Shown in pieces: positions 36,868 to 43,857 of a DNA stretch of 43,857 nucleotides. The notes beneath the pieces were generated by a model. That model ran no database searches. It saw only the letters and a program-made list of their open reading frames with translations, and was not told the origin of the DNA. The translations under genes were made by a program, and so were the position numbers. The DNA is from Pseudoalteromonas sp. MSK9-3 (GTDB lineage Bacteria > Pseudomonadota > Gammaproteobacteria > Enterobacterales > Alteromonadaceae). The stretch covers positions 1 through 43,857 of the forward strand of contig NZ_MIET01000003.1 in assembly GCF_003590335.1 (NCBI RefSeq). The letters are read 5' to 3'. Positions within the stretch are counted from its first letter, which is position 1. Every line of letters starts with the position of its first letter.

Positions 36868-37842
36868 ATGAGTGAATTTAGCTTTGCCAACTTAACACCA
36901 GACTTAATTTTAGATGCCATTGAGAGCATTGGGATTTATCCAGAGTCGGGTCTATTAGCACTGAATAGTTATGAAAACCGCGTTTATCAATTTAGAGCAG
37001 ATGACAATTGTCGATATGTGGTGAAGTTTTATCGGCCGCAGCGCTGGAGTGATAAACAAATACAGGAAGAACATCAATTTTCACTGAGTCTCATTGAGGC
37101 TGAAGTACCTGTGGTTGCCCCTATTCAGCGAGATGGGCAAACTTTATTCGAGTATCAGGGCTATCGCTTTACCTTATTTCCAAGTGTGGGTGGGCGCCAA
37201 TTTGAAATGGATAATTTAGATCAACTCGAGATGTTAGGTCGTTATATTGGTCGTTTACACAGTGTGGCGGGAAGTCAGACGTTTACACACCGGCCGACCA
37301 TCAACACACAAGATTATTTAGAGCGTGCACGCGAGGCAATTTTGTCCAGCCAGTTGCTGTCGACGTATATGGAAACGCCATTTTTAACCATCTTAGATCA
37401 GCTCATAGAAAAAACGCAGAATGCGTATTATGATACGGCACAAATACGTTTGCATGGAGACTGTCATGCTGGCAATATCTTATGGTCAAATGATAAATTA
37501 CTGCTTGTTGACTTAGATGATTGTCGACAAGGGCCTGCGATTCAAGACCTTTGGATGATGCTCAATGGTGATAGGCAAGAAAAAGCCATGCAATTAGATA
37601 CTATGTTGTGTGGATACGAAGAATTTCACAGCTTTGACCAGCGCCAGTTAGGGTTGATTGAACCATTAAGGGCTATGAGAATGGTGCATTATATGGGCTG
37701 GTTGGCAACAAGGTGGCAAGATCCTGCGTTCCCACGGAACTTTTCGTGGTTTGCGACAGACAAATATTGGGAGCAACAGGTCTTGGCACTAAAAGAACAA
37801 TATGCGGCATTAAATGAACCCGCTTTGAAACTAATTCCATAA
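36868..37842 (+). CDS. srkA: Stress response kinase A (YihE family)
   Basis: This aminoglycoside-phosphotransferase-fold Ser/Thr kinase protects against stress-induced death in E. coli. The 324 residues show N-lobe YVVKFYRPQRWS with the ATP-binding lysine, the catalytic loop LHGDCHAGNILW (near 195-206, with Asp and Asn) and the metal site LVDLDDCRQGP (near 213-223). It is 15 bp before dsbA, the same yihE-dsbA arrangement as in E. coli, so envelope-stress control of both is plausible. Confidence 0.93.
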   Translation: MSEFSFANLTPDLILDAIESIGIYPESGLLALNSYENRVYQFRADDNCRYVVKFYRPQRWSDKQIQEEHQFSLSLIEAEVPVVAPIQRDGQTLFEYQGYRFTLFPSVGGRQFEMDNLDQLEMLGRYIGRLHSVAGSQTFTHRPTINTQDYLERAREAILSSQLLSTYMETPFLTILDQLIEKTQNAYYDTAQIRLHGDCHAGNILWSNDKLLLVDLDDCRQGPAIQDLWMMLNGDRQEKAMQLDTMLCGYEEFHSFDQRQLGLIEPLRAMRMVHYMGWLATRWQDPAFPRNFSWFATDKYWEQQVLALKEQYAALNEPALKLIP

Positions 37843-37857
37843 ATTTGAGAGAGACCG

Positions 37858-38481
37858 ATGTTAAAAAAGATACAACTATCCATCCTATTATTTTGTTTAC
37901 CATTATTTGCGATGGCAGCAGATTTTACTGACGGTAAGCACTACCAAACATTGACGACTGAAAAAAGCGCATCTCCTAAGGTGACAGAGTTCTTTTCTTT
38001 TTACTGCCCACACTGTTTTAAATTTGAACCAATAGCGAAAGCTCTGGCGGATAACTTACCTAAAGGTGCGGTATTTGAAAAAAGCCATGTTAACTTTTTA
38101 GGTGGTTTACCCGCCGAAGTACAAAGTAATTTGAGCTACGCCTATATTGTCGCCAAAAGCGTCGGTAAAGGTGATGAGATTGCAGCAAAGTTATTTGATA
38201 GCATCCATGTTAAAAAAGCACCTTTAGATAATATTGCTGATCTAAAAACATTGCTTGAAGTTAATGGTATTACAGGTGCGCAATTTGATGCGGCACTGGC
38301 GACAATGCCAATTATAAGCGAGGAAGCGGCGATGCAAGATGCGCAAGAGAAGTTTTCAAAAGCAGGCGCACTTAAAGGTGTTCCTACTTTTATTGTTAAT
38401 GATAAATACAAAATCAACGTGAGTGAGCTACAAAGCCAAGAAGAACTTAATGAGCTTGTAAAGCACCTGCTGAAAAAATAA
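37858..38481 (+). CDS. dsbA: Thiol:disulfide interchange protein DsbA (CPHC type)
   Basis: This periplasmic oxidase introduces disulfides into secreted proteins. The signal peptide ends near MAMA/ADF (residue 20). The active site is C50-PH-C53, as in E. coli DsbA, and the cis-proline loop is GVPTF. The 207-residue protein has the helical insert of the family. It lies between srkA and a second dsbA copy only 15 bp downstream, so the three form one operon. Clients could include disulfide-bearing type II secretion substrates (inference). Confidence 0.94.
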   Translation: MLKKIQLSILLFCLPLFAMAADFTDGKHYQTLTTEKSASPKVTEFFSFYCPHCFKFEPIAKALADNLPKGAVFEKSHVNFLGGLPAEVQSNLSYAYIVAKSVGKGDEIAAKLFDSIHVKKAPLDNIADLKTLLEVNGITGAQFDAALATMPIISEEAAMQDAQEKFSKAGALKGVPTFIVNDKYKINVSELQSQEELNELVKHLLKK

Positions 38482-38496
38482 GAATTGGAGTAAAGA

Positions 38497-39126
38497 ATGT
38501 TAAAGGTAATTAAAGCGGCTGCGGTTGCTATGATGATGCCACTATTGGCCAATGCAGCAGTATTTGAAGAAGGCGTTCACTATGAAGTGATCTCCGAACG
38601 TGGCACGAAGAAGCCAGAAGTAACTGAGTACTTTTCATTTTATTGCCCGGCTTGTAATGCATTTGAGCCGTTGATTGCGAAAGTGAAGCCTAAATTAGAT
38701 GATGGTGTAAAGTTTAAGAAAAGCCATGTAGATTTTGTTGGGACTCGAGACGAAAAAGTACAAAAAATCATGAGCAATGCATTAGCTACCGCAGAAGTGT
38801 TGCCACAAAAAGATCAGATAGTGAGTGCTATTTTTACTCATTTACATGGTACACGCGGTAAGATTAATGAGCTGGCTGATATGAAAGATATTTTTGTTGC
38901 TCAAGGGGTAGATGGCGACAAGTTTGATAAGCTTTATAAGAGCTTTTCTGTTCGTACTAAAGCTTCGAAAATGGTGCGCATGCAAAAGCAAATGCAAGAT
39001 AAGCGCGCTTTGACTGGCGTGCCAACTTTTGTGGTTAATGGTAAGTACAAACTACGTTTGCGTGAGTCTAAAACGACGACACCAGAACAAATTAGTGAGT
39101 TAATTAATTATCTTGCTGCGAAGTAA
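38497..39126 (+). CDS. Second DsbA-family protein (CPAC type)
   Basis: This is a paralogue of the gene just upstream, with 209 residues and a signal peptide ending ANA/AVF. Its active site is C50-PA-C53 and the cis-proline loop is GVPTF. Both copies share the FSFYCP block, EKSH/KKSHV and the overall length, but this one is clearly more basic, especially after residue 120 (RTKASKMVRMQKQMQDKR). The change of the active-site dipeptide from PH to PA should alter the redox potential, since these residues tune DsbA. It may have its own client set or role. Confidence 0.9.
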   Translation: MLKVIKAAAVAMMMPLLANAAVFEEGVHYEVISERGTKKPEVTEYFSFYCPACNAFEPLIAKVKPKLDDGVKFKKSHVDFVGTRDEKVQKIMSNALATAEVLPQKDQIVSAIFTHLHGTRGKINELADMKDIFVAQGVDGDKFDKLYKSFSVRTKASKMVRMQKQMQDKRALTGVPTFVVNGKYKLRLRESKTTTPEQISELINYLAAK

Positions 39127-39141
39127 TAATTTGTTAGACTC

Positions 39142-39170
39142 AAAAAGCCCCGCATAAGCGGGGCTTTTTG
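39142..39170 (+). terminator. Terminator of the srkA-dsbA-dsbA operon
   Basis: A perfect 12-bp stem AAAAAGCCCCGC/GCGGGGCTTTTT with loop ATAA begins 16 bp past the second dsbA stop. It is strong and potentially bidirectional. Confidence 0.92.
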
Positions 39171-39187
39171 TTTTAGGAGTATTAATT

Positions 39188-39637
39188 TTGGATAAAGTGC
39201 TTGTGTCTAGCTGCTTGCTCGGCCAACCAGTGCGGTACGATGGCAAAACACAGACGTTGAGGCACCCATTAATCTCTCAGCTTATTGCGCAGCAAAGAGT
39301 GGTGTCATTTTGTCCTGAAGTGGCTGGTGGCTTACCAATTCCTAGAGAGCCAGCTGAGATTGTTGAATCGCGCATAGTCACGAATAACGGCCTTGATGTA
39401 TCAGCTGAATTTGCACGAGGGGCTAAATTGGCTTTGGCTCAATGCCAAGCCAATAATATACGGTTTGCTTTGTTGAAAGAGTCGAGTCCATCTTGTGGCA
39501 GAAATATTATTTATGATGGGACACATAGTGGTCGCAAAGTGACAGGGATGGGTTGGACAGCTCAACTTCTAGAGCAAAATGGTATTCGTGTGTTTAGTGA
39601 AGAACAACTCCCAGTACTTAACAAAGTACTGGGGTAA
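39188..39637 (+). CDS. DUF523 family protein (YbbK-like)
   Basis: This 149-residue protein matches the DUF523 family: VLVSSCLLGQPVRYDG at the start, CPEVAGGLPIPREPAEI at 42-58, and LLKESSPSCGRNIIYDG at 95-111. The conserved cysteines suggest metal or thiol chemistry, but no reaction is established. It starts with TTG, supported by GGAG 8 nt upstream. Its last codons form a perfect hairpin that faces the convergent trmA gene 7 bp away. Confidence 0.88.
   Translation: MDKVLVSSCLLGQPVRYDGKTQTLRHPLISQLIAQQRVVSFCPEVAGGLPIPREPAEIVESRIVTNNGLDVSAEFARGAKLALAQCQANNIRFALLKESSPSCGRNIIYDGTHSGRKVTGMGWTAQLLEQNGIRVFSEEQLPVLNKVLG
39610..39633 (-). terminator. Hairpin in the 3' end of the DUF523 gene, possible trmA terminator
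   Basis: CCCAGTACTT/AAGTACTGGG forms a perfect 10-bp stem with a 4-nt loop, beginning 12 bp past the trmA stop on the minus strand. The following minus-strand bases, GAGTTGTTCTTC, are only moderately U-rich. It lies within codons of the convergent DUF523 gene. Confidence 0.5.
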
Positions 39638-39644
39638 AGCAGAT

Positions 39645-40742
39645 TTACTTGCGCTGTAAAAATACACCAGACTCTACATGATGGGTGTACGGAAACTGAT
39701 CGAAAATAGCGATGCGAGACACTTTGTGCGTTTCGCAGAGTAAGTCTAGATCACGTTCTAGCGTGTCTGGGTTACATGAGATATAAATAACATTGTCGTA
39801 ATTTGCGACGAGGCGACAGGTCAGTTCATCCATGCCAGCACGGGGTGGATCAACAAGAATTGTTTGGCAATTATATTCTTTAAGGTCAATGCCATTTAAT
39901 CGTGAGAAGCTACGTTCGCCTTTCATTGCTTGGGTAAACTCTTCACTAGACATACGTAAGATGTCTAAATTGTCTACTTTATTCGCGGCAATATTAAATT
40001 GTGCAGAATGAACGGACGGTTTAGATATTTCTGTGGCGAGCACTTTATCAAAGCTGCCTGCTAGCGCAATTGAAAAGTTTCCGTTTCCACAATAAAGCTC
40101 GAGTAAATCGTTTTCTAATGGTGCGCACAGTGATTGTGCCCAGGTAAGCATTTTTTCATTTACGACGGCATTTGGTTGGGTAAAGCTATTCTCTACTTGC
40201 TGATACGTATAAGTCTGCCCATTGACGTTCAATTGTTCGGTGACATAGTCATGTTCGAAAATCACTTTTTGCTTTCTAGCTCGACCAATAAAATCAACTT
40301 TATAAGTTTGCTTTAACTCAGTGCGCAGTGTCTCCATTGCTGCTTGCCACTGTTCATCAAGTGGTTTGTGGTAAAGTAAGCTAATAAGAATCTCACCGCT
40401 CAGTGTCGATAGATAATCAATTTGAAACAGTTTGCGACGTAGTATTTCATTGTCGCGTAATTTATCCATCATGACCGCCATTAACTCACTGATAAGCGGG
40501 GCTGCGGGGTCAAATTGATCAACGCGGATTTTCTGCTTTGTCGCTTGGTCAAACATGATGTGGTATAAATCGTCACCTTCATGCCAAACTCTAAACTCAG
40601 CACGTTGTCGATACTGTGTTTTTGGTGAGTCGTATACTTCTAATTCAGGTGTATCAAAACGCGCGAATTGTTGAGAAATGCGTTGCTGCTTTTCTTCAAG
40701 CTGCTGGGCATAAGTGGAAGTATCAATTGTTATGACGGCCAT
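39645..40742 (-). CDS. trmA: tRNA (uracil-54-C5)-methyltransferase
   Basis: TrmA makes ribothymidine at position 54 of the T loop in tRNAs, using SAM. The 365-residue length equals E. coli TrmA. SAM site [15 protein letters not shown] is near 215-229, followed by the DPPRAG motif and the catalytic cysteine in [13 protein letters not shown] near 320. It has no TRAM domain or Fe-S cysteines, as expected for TrmA rather than RlmD. In E. coli, trmA also lies near murI and rrnB. Confidence 0.95.
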   Translation of the reverse strand: MAVITIDTSTYAQQLEEKQQRISQQFARFDTPELEVYDSPKTQYRQRAEFRVWHEGDDLYHIMFDQATKQKIRVDQFDPAAPLISELMAVMMDKLRDNEILRRKLFQIDYLSTLSGEILISLLYHKPLDEQWQAAMETLRTELKQTYKVDFIGRARKQKVIFEHDYVTEQLNVNGQTYTYQQVENSFTQPNAVVNEKMLTWAQSLCAPLENDLLELYCGNGNFSIALAGSFDKVLATEISKPSVHSAQFNIAANKVDNLDILRMSSEEFTQAMKGERSFSRLNGIDLKEYNCQTILVDPPRAGMDELTCRLVANYDNVIYISCNPDTLERDLDLLCETHKVSRIAIFDQFPYTHHVESGVFLQRK

Positions 40743-40927
40743 GATCAGAATTACCTTACTAAATAGAGACGCGCTATTTTAGGCGTCGTTGCCGATTTGT
40801 CCAGTGAATCGCAAAAAATGCGCTTACTTTCTATACTAAAAGTCTTTAGGTTTATATAAACTGGCCGATAACGAAGTCATTACGGTTGGCTTTTCAGCCT
40901 ACTTGTCTCACCGTGTGGAGCCACGTT

Positions 40928-42028
40928 ATGAAAATAGGACAACTCAATCAATTACTTAACCCTGCAAATTCCTTTAAAGCAGGTAATAACAAACCATTTA
41001 TGCCGACTATTCAGAATAATGCAGATAGTTATTCCGGCGATAAAAGTAAATTGGCCGCGAAATTTTTAGATGACAAACTTGCTGAAGCGTTGGGTATTGA
41101 GAAGAAGCCAGAAAAAGAAAAGCCGCTGTTTGATTTTGAATCTATCGTAAAAAATGTTTTAGATTTCGTAAAAGGTGCTGTAAATAAGGCCAAAGCTGAC
41201 GGCAAAGATGATGATGAACTCAGAAATATGCTAGGTGAGGCTCGAAAGGGTGTAACGATGGGGATTGATGAAGCCACTGATGCACTTAAAGAGAGCAGTG
41301 TTTTTAATAATGAGATTGAAGAAGGCATCGAAAAGTCTAGAGAGGGTATTTTTAGCGGACTTGATGAATTTGGAAAGTCATTATTTGAACCTCAGCCAGA
41401 TAAAATGTCGGTTACTTCAGCGCAGTATGCGAGTTTATCAAATCAAGCAGATTATAGCTTCACGACTGCAGAAGGTGATGAAGTTGTGATCTCGTTCAGT
41501 GATGCTTACTCGCAGAATAAAGGAGCAAGCTACAGCAAAGAAGGCAATAACGAAGGCTTTGCTTATGCAGAAGAAAACAAGCAAGAAGTGAGCTTCTCCA
41601 TTAGTGTGAATGGCGATTTAAATGAAGATGAACAAAAAGCCATTAATGAAATGATGAAGGACATTCGTAATGTCAGTGATTCATTTTTCAGTGGTGAATA
41701 TGATGATGCATTTGAAAAGGCGAAAGAGCTGAATATAGGTAACGATCAAATAGCAAACTTCACTATGGACCTCAGGCAGACGAAGACCACAGCAGCTATT
41801 AGCCAATATCAGCAAAGTAATCCACTGAAAGATTTAGAAAAAGCACTACAACCGCTTGATAAGCAACTTGAGAGTATTAATGAAAGTGGTAAGGCATTTG
41901 GAATAGAGAGTCAGTTACCTGATATTTTAGAATGGATGAACCAAGGTCAATCAAGACTCAATGAATTCTTAGATTATGCGCAGGGCTTTTTTGATCAATT
42001 AAATAAGCAAGAAGATAGCGCACAATAA
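40928..42028 (+). CDS. Acidic hypothetical protein, DUF5610-like
   Basis: This 366-residue, strongly acidic protein has no signal peptide or membrane segment. The N-terminal MKIGQLNQLLNP is followed by a flexible part, a helical block (about 30-150) with FDFESIVKNVLDFVKGAVNKA and LGEARKGVTMGIDEATDAL, a beta-rich middle, and a helical C-terminus with LNEDEQKAINEMMKDI and FFSGEYDDAFEKA. The pattern reminds me of the DUF5610 family, but this is from memory and the function is unknown. The start at 40928 has GGAG 7 nt upstream; a longer frame to 40886 has no such site. It lies where E. coli has btuB, between trmA and murI. Confidence 0.7.
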   Translation: MKIGQLNQLLNPANSFKAGNNKPFMPTIQNNADSYSGDKSKLAAKFLDDKLAEALGIEKKPEKEKPLFDFESIVKNVLDFVKGAVNKAKADGKDDDELRNMLGEARKGVTMGIDEATDALKESSVFNNEIEEGIEKSREGIFSGLDEFGKSLFEPQPDKMSVTSAQYASLSNQADYSFTTAEGDEVVISFSDAYSQNKGASYSKEGNNEGFAYAEENKQEVSFSISVNGDLNEDEQKAINEMMKDIRNVSDSFFSGEYDDAFEKAKELNIGNDQIANFTMDLRQTKTTAAISQYQQSNPLKDLEKALQPLDKQLESINESGKAFGIESQLPDILEWMNQGQSRLNEFLDYAQGFFDQLNKQEDSAQ

Positions 42029-42094
42029 TTAGAGATTCATTTTCTGCTGCGTGCGTGGCACACTTCGCTTAATAGATAGCGGCGGAGCGCAAGC

Positions 42095-42901
42095 GTGTCA
42101 CCACATATACTCGTATTTGATTCAGGGATTGGCGGAACCAGTGTTCTGGAGCATATAAAAGCAAGCATACCGAGTGCACATTTTAGCTATGTCATGGATA
42201 ATGCGCTTTTACCCTATGGCTTGCAGTCTGAACAAACGATTCGGTCACGGTTAGCGTCATTAGTACAGTATATCGAAGCGCAAGAGCTCAAGGTTGATAT
42301 TATTGTTATTGCCTGTAATACCGCCTCTACCTCAGCACTTGCCGCCACGCGACATTTAACTACGATACCGATTGTTGGGGTCGTGCCTGCGATTAAACCT
42401 GCGGTGCGTTTTAGCTGCACCAATCACATTGCTTTGTTAGCAACCCCAGCCACATCAAATAATGCTTATACACATGGTTTGATAGAGCAGTTTGCACAAG
42501 GGTCGCGTGTTGACCGTCATCACTCTACTTCCTTGGTTAAGTTTGCTGAAGCACTTTATTGGAATAGGCCTATCAATGAGGAAGAGGTCGCTACTGAATT
42601 ACGACGTATAGGGATCGCGACTAAGGTTGATACCATTGTATTAGGGTGTACGCACTTTCCTATACTCACACCTTATCTCAAAAGCTTTTATGGCTCAGGG
42701 GTTACATTTGTTGATTCTGGAGAAGCGATTGCAAGGAGAGTGAGATCGTTATTAGTTCAAGTAAACAAGTGCCCTGCTATGCTAGATGCAAATGATTTAC
42801 TAATAGAAAAGCCGTTGCAGTTTTATGCAACGGCTCCAGATAAAATTAGCCCTAATGAGCATAGCATTAAATTAATAAGCCTTAACAGTTTTAGTGACTA
42901 G
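42095..42901 (+). CDS. murI: Glutamate racemase
   Basis: MurI makes D-glutamate for peptidoglycan. In 268 residues, VFDSGIGGTSVL has D9 and S10, and the two catalytic cysteines are C74 (IACNTAST) and C185 (LGCTHFPIL). LPYG near 39-42 and TH at 186-187 complete the active site. It starts with GTG after GGCGGAG, a good ribosome site 7 nt away. The 3' end overlaps the convergent RRM gene by 11 bp and contains a hairpin that probably terminates that gene. Its place beside an rRNA operon matches E. coli murI-rrnB. Confidence 0.95.
   Translation: MSPHILVFDSGIGGTSVLEHIKASIPSAHFSYVMDNALLPYGLQSEQTIRSRLASLVQYIEAQELKVDIIVIACNTASTSALAATRHLTTIPIVGVVPAIKPAVRFSCTNHIALLATPATSNNAYTHGLIEQFAQGSRVDRHHSTSLVKFAEALYWNRPINEEEVATELRRIGIATKVDTIVLGCTHFPILTPYLKSFYGSGVTFVDSGEAIARRVRSLLVQVNKCPAMLDANDLLIEKPLQFYATAPDKISPNEHSIKLISLNSFSD
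42803..42835 (-). terminator. Terminator of the RRM gene, embedded in murI
   Basis: AGCCGTTGCA/TGCAACGGCT gives a perfect 10-bp stem with a 6-nt loop, followed on the minus strand by TTTTCTATT. It is 56 bp past the stop of the RRM gene and lies wholly within murI codons. Confidence 0.7.
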
Positions 42902-43358
42902 CGATTTCTTCCTCATTGTCGTATTGCTTTTGTTTTGCAGCTCTTACTTTCAGTGTGCGCTGCTGGAACTCTTGATCATTTAAAGCAGAGATTGCTTTAT
43001 CAGCATCGAGTTCTGCCATTTCAACAAACCCAAACCCACGACGTTTGCCTGTATTTTTATCCTTTAATAGTCGAACACTAAAAACCTGTCCTTGTTCAGA
43101 GAATAACTCTCGTACTACGCCTTCATTGGCTTTATAAGGTAAGTTACCTACGTACAGAGTTTTAGTTTTTACTTCTTGTTTAGCTTCTTGTGCCTCGCCA
43201 GAAGTAAAAATGACAGCAAAACCACCTACAAGAATACCTGCGGCAAAAAGGATAGGGGCGCTTAATGCAATGTTAGATAATACAAATTGCAATATAAGAA
43301 AACCAATCACAGCAAGTGCAATGGTGATTATAAAAGGCTTTTGATCTGATGATTTCAT
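42891..43358 (-). CDS. Membrane-anchored RRM RNA-binding protein
   Basis: This 155-residue protein joins two membrane segments (about 9-28 and 32-51) to one RNA recognition motif (about 66-142). RNP2 is LYVGNL (68-73) and RNP1 is RGFGFVEM (107-114), with the aromatic residues needed for RNA stacking intact. A short basic then acidic tail ends it. By hairpin topology both ends, including the RRM, face the cytoplasm, so it could hold RNA at the inner membrane. Single-RRM proteins occur in several bacterial groups, but their targets in gammaproteobacteria are poorly known. It is divergent from the rRNA operon and convergent with murI. Confidence 0.88.
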   Translation of the reverse strand: MKSSDQKPFIITIALAVIGFLILQFVLSNIALSAPILFAAGILVGGFAVIFTSGEAQEAKQEVKTKTLYVGNLPYKANEGVVRELFSEQGQVFSVRLLKDKNTGKRRGFGFVEMAELDADKAISALNDQEFQQRTLKVRAAKQKQYDNEEEIASH

Positions 43359-43479
43359 AATTGATCTACCAATAAACAGGGGATAAACATTAATTTAACA
43401 AAACGAGTGGCTATATTAGCGATATATATAAACTTCGCAATAATAAAACAGCAAATAACGAAGAATACAGCATTAAAAA

Positions 43480-43590
43480 TAAACAAAAATAACAAATAAT
43501 GCGAGTTTTGCTGCTTTTTTATTCGAACAAACAAAAAGATCAAAAAAAGGCTTGATCAAAAAAAGGATCTCCCTATAATGCGACCCCACT
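43480..43590 (+). promoter_or_regulatory. rRNA operon promoter P1 with AT-rich UP-like region
   Basis: The -35 is TTGATC (43552-43557) and the -10 TATAAT (43574-43579), spaced 16 bp as in E. coli rrn P1. CTCCCTATAATGCG and CACTGACACGGA match rrnB P1 almost base for base. A GC-rich discriminator (GCGACCCC) follows, the usual target of ppGpp/DksA control. A/T-rich DNA upstream (about 43480-43550) could be an UP element, and A runs there may bend DNA or bind Fis. Confidence 0.88.
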
Positions 43591-43676
43591 GACACGGAGC
43601 AACACGCTGAAAAGCAAACTGAAACGAGTCAGCGTCAAGTAAAACTTAGCTTTAAAAAATTATTTAAAATTAAGTG

Positions 43677-43713
43677 TTGACAAAAAAATAGGAAAGCGTA
43701 ACATGCGCAGCCC
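43677..43713 (+). promoter_or_regulatory. rRNA operon promoter P2
   Basis: TTGACA (43677-43682) and TAACAT (43699-43704) with a 16-bp spacer lie 120 bp after P1. GGAAAGCG before the -10 and GCGCAGCCC after it resemble rrnB P2. Confidence 0.82.
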
Positions 43714-43747
43714 TAGCGAGATAAAGCAAAGCGCTTAATCATCGCAA

Positions 43748-43857
43748 CGTTCTTTAAAAATATGAAGCAATCATCTGTGTGGGCACTCGTACAGATTGAG
43801 TTCTAACAGCGAACCTTCTTTCTTAGATTGAAGTGACGCAAAAAAATTAGAGTCTCA
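43748..43857 (+). ncRNA. rRNA leader with boxA antitermination site; 16S gene starts beyond the window
   Basis: CGTTCTTTAAAAA (43748-43760) corresponds to boxA (TGCTCTTTAACAA in E. coli), which loads the NusB/NusE antitermination complex. ATCTGTGTGGGCACTCG at about 43773-43789 matches the E. coli leader segment that pairs around 16S rRNA for RNase III cutting. The 16S start motif (AGAGTTTGATC) is not reached, so the mature rRNA begins just after base 43857. Confidence 0.85.

Noticed and set aside
43355..43543. Short minus-strand frame upstream of the RRM gene
   Set aside because: It falls in the AT-rich UP-like region of the rRNA promoter and has a biased hydrophobic translation with no ribosome site.
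1..43857. CRISPR arrays, tRNA genes or prophage genes
   Set aside because: No regularly spaced repeats, tRNA T-loop motifs in cloverleaf context, or phage structural or integrase genes were seen on either strand.

Overview
The window reads as a stretch of chromosome from a marine gammaproteobacterium of the Alteromonadales, most likely Pseudoalteromonas or a close relative. The grounds are protein similarity recalled from known families, AT-leaning codon use, a srkA-dsbA pair, a trmA...murI-rRNA arrangement like that of E. coli, and rRNA promoters almost superimposable on E. coli rrnB P1/P2. No database search was run; family names rest on motifs and recalled homologues. REGION 1 (1-15.5 kb) is one half of a siderophore locus. 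It opens inside an NRPS adenylation domain (motif A7) and runs through a carrier protein and a terminal thioesterase. A 267-bp transposase-less inverted-repeat element (MITE-like) follows. Then come a PvdA-type ornithine N-hydroxylase (minus), a DapE-like M20 hydrolase and a TonB-dependent receptor (plus). Next is a tightly overlapped minus-strand 2,3-dihydroxybenzoate operon, entC-entE-entB-(VibH-like condensation protein)-entA, with a FhuF-type ferric-siderophore reductase gene upstream of it. A divergent PvdE/SyrD-type ABC exporter closes the region. Together these genes cover catechol synthesis, amine N-hydroxylation, assembly, release, export, uptake and iron reduction, and they predict a mixed catechol/hydroxamate-type siderophore. 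REGION 2 (15.5-22.4 kb) is housekeeping on the minus strand: hemN, a dCache chemoreceptor, pckA with a striking pair of palindromes upstream, and hslR-hslO. REGION 3 (22.6-34.5 kb) is a complete type II secretion operon gspC-D-E-F-G-H-I-J-K-L-M-N, mostly with overlapping or abutting genes, followed by a translationally linked UPF0149 gene. The prepilin peptidase is not here. REGION 4 (34.5-40.7 kb) holds two small minus-strand genes of unknown function, ccoG, srkA, two tandem dsbA paralogues, a DUF523 gene and trmA. REGION 5 (40.9-43.86 kb) holds an acidic protein with DUF5610-like character, murI, a membrane-anchored RRM protein, and the promoter/leader of an rRNA operon whose 16S gene starts just past the window. 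No tRNA, CRISPR array, phage gene or transposase gene was seen. The most interesting points are the hybrid composition of the siderophore locus with its DapE-like enzyme, the twin operator-like palindromes before pckA, the membrane-tethered RRM protein, and terminator-like hairpins buried inside convergent coding sequences.
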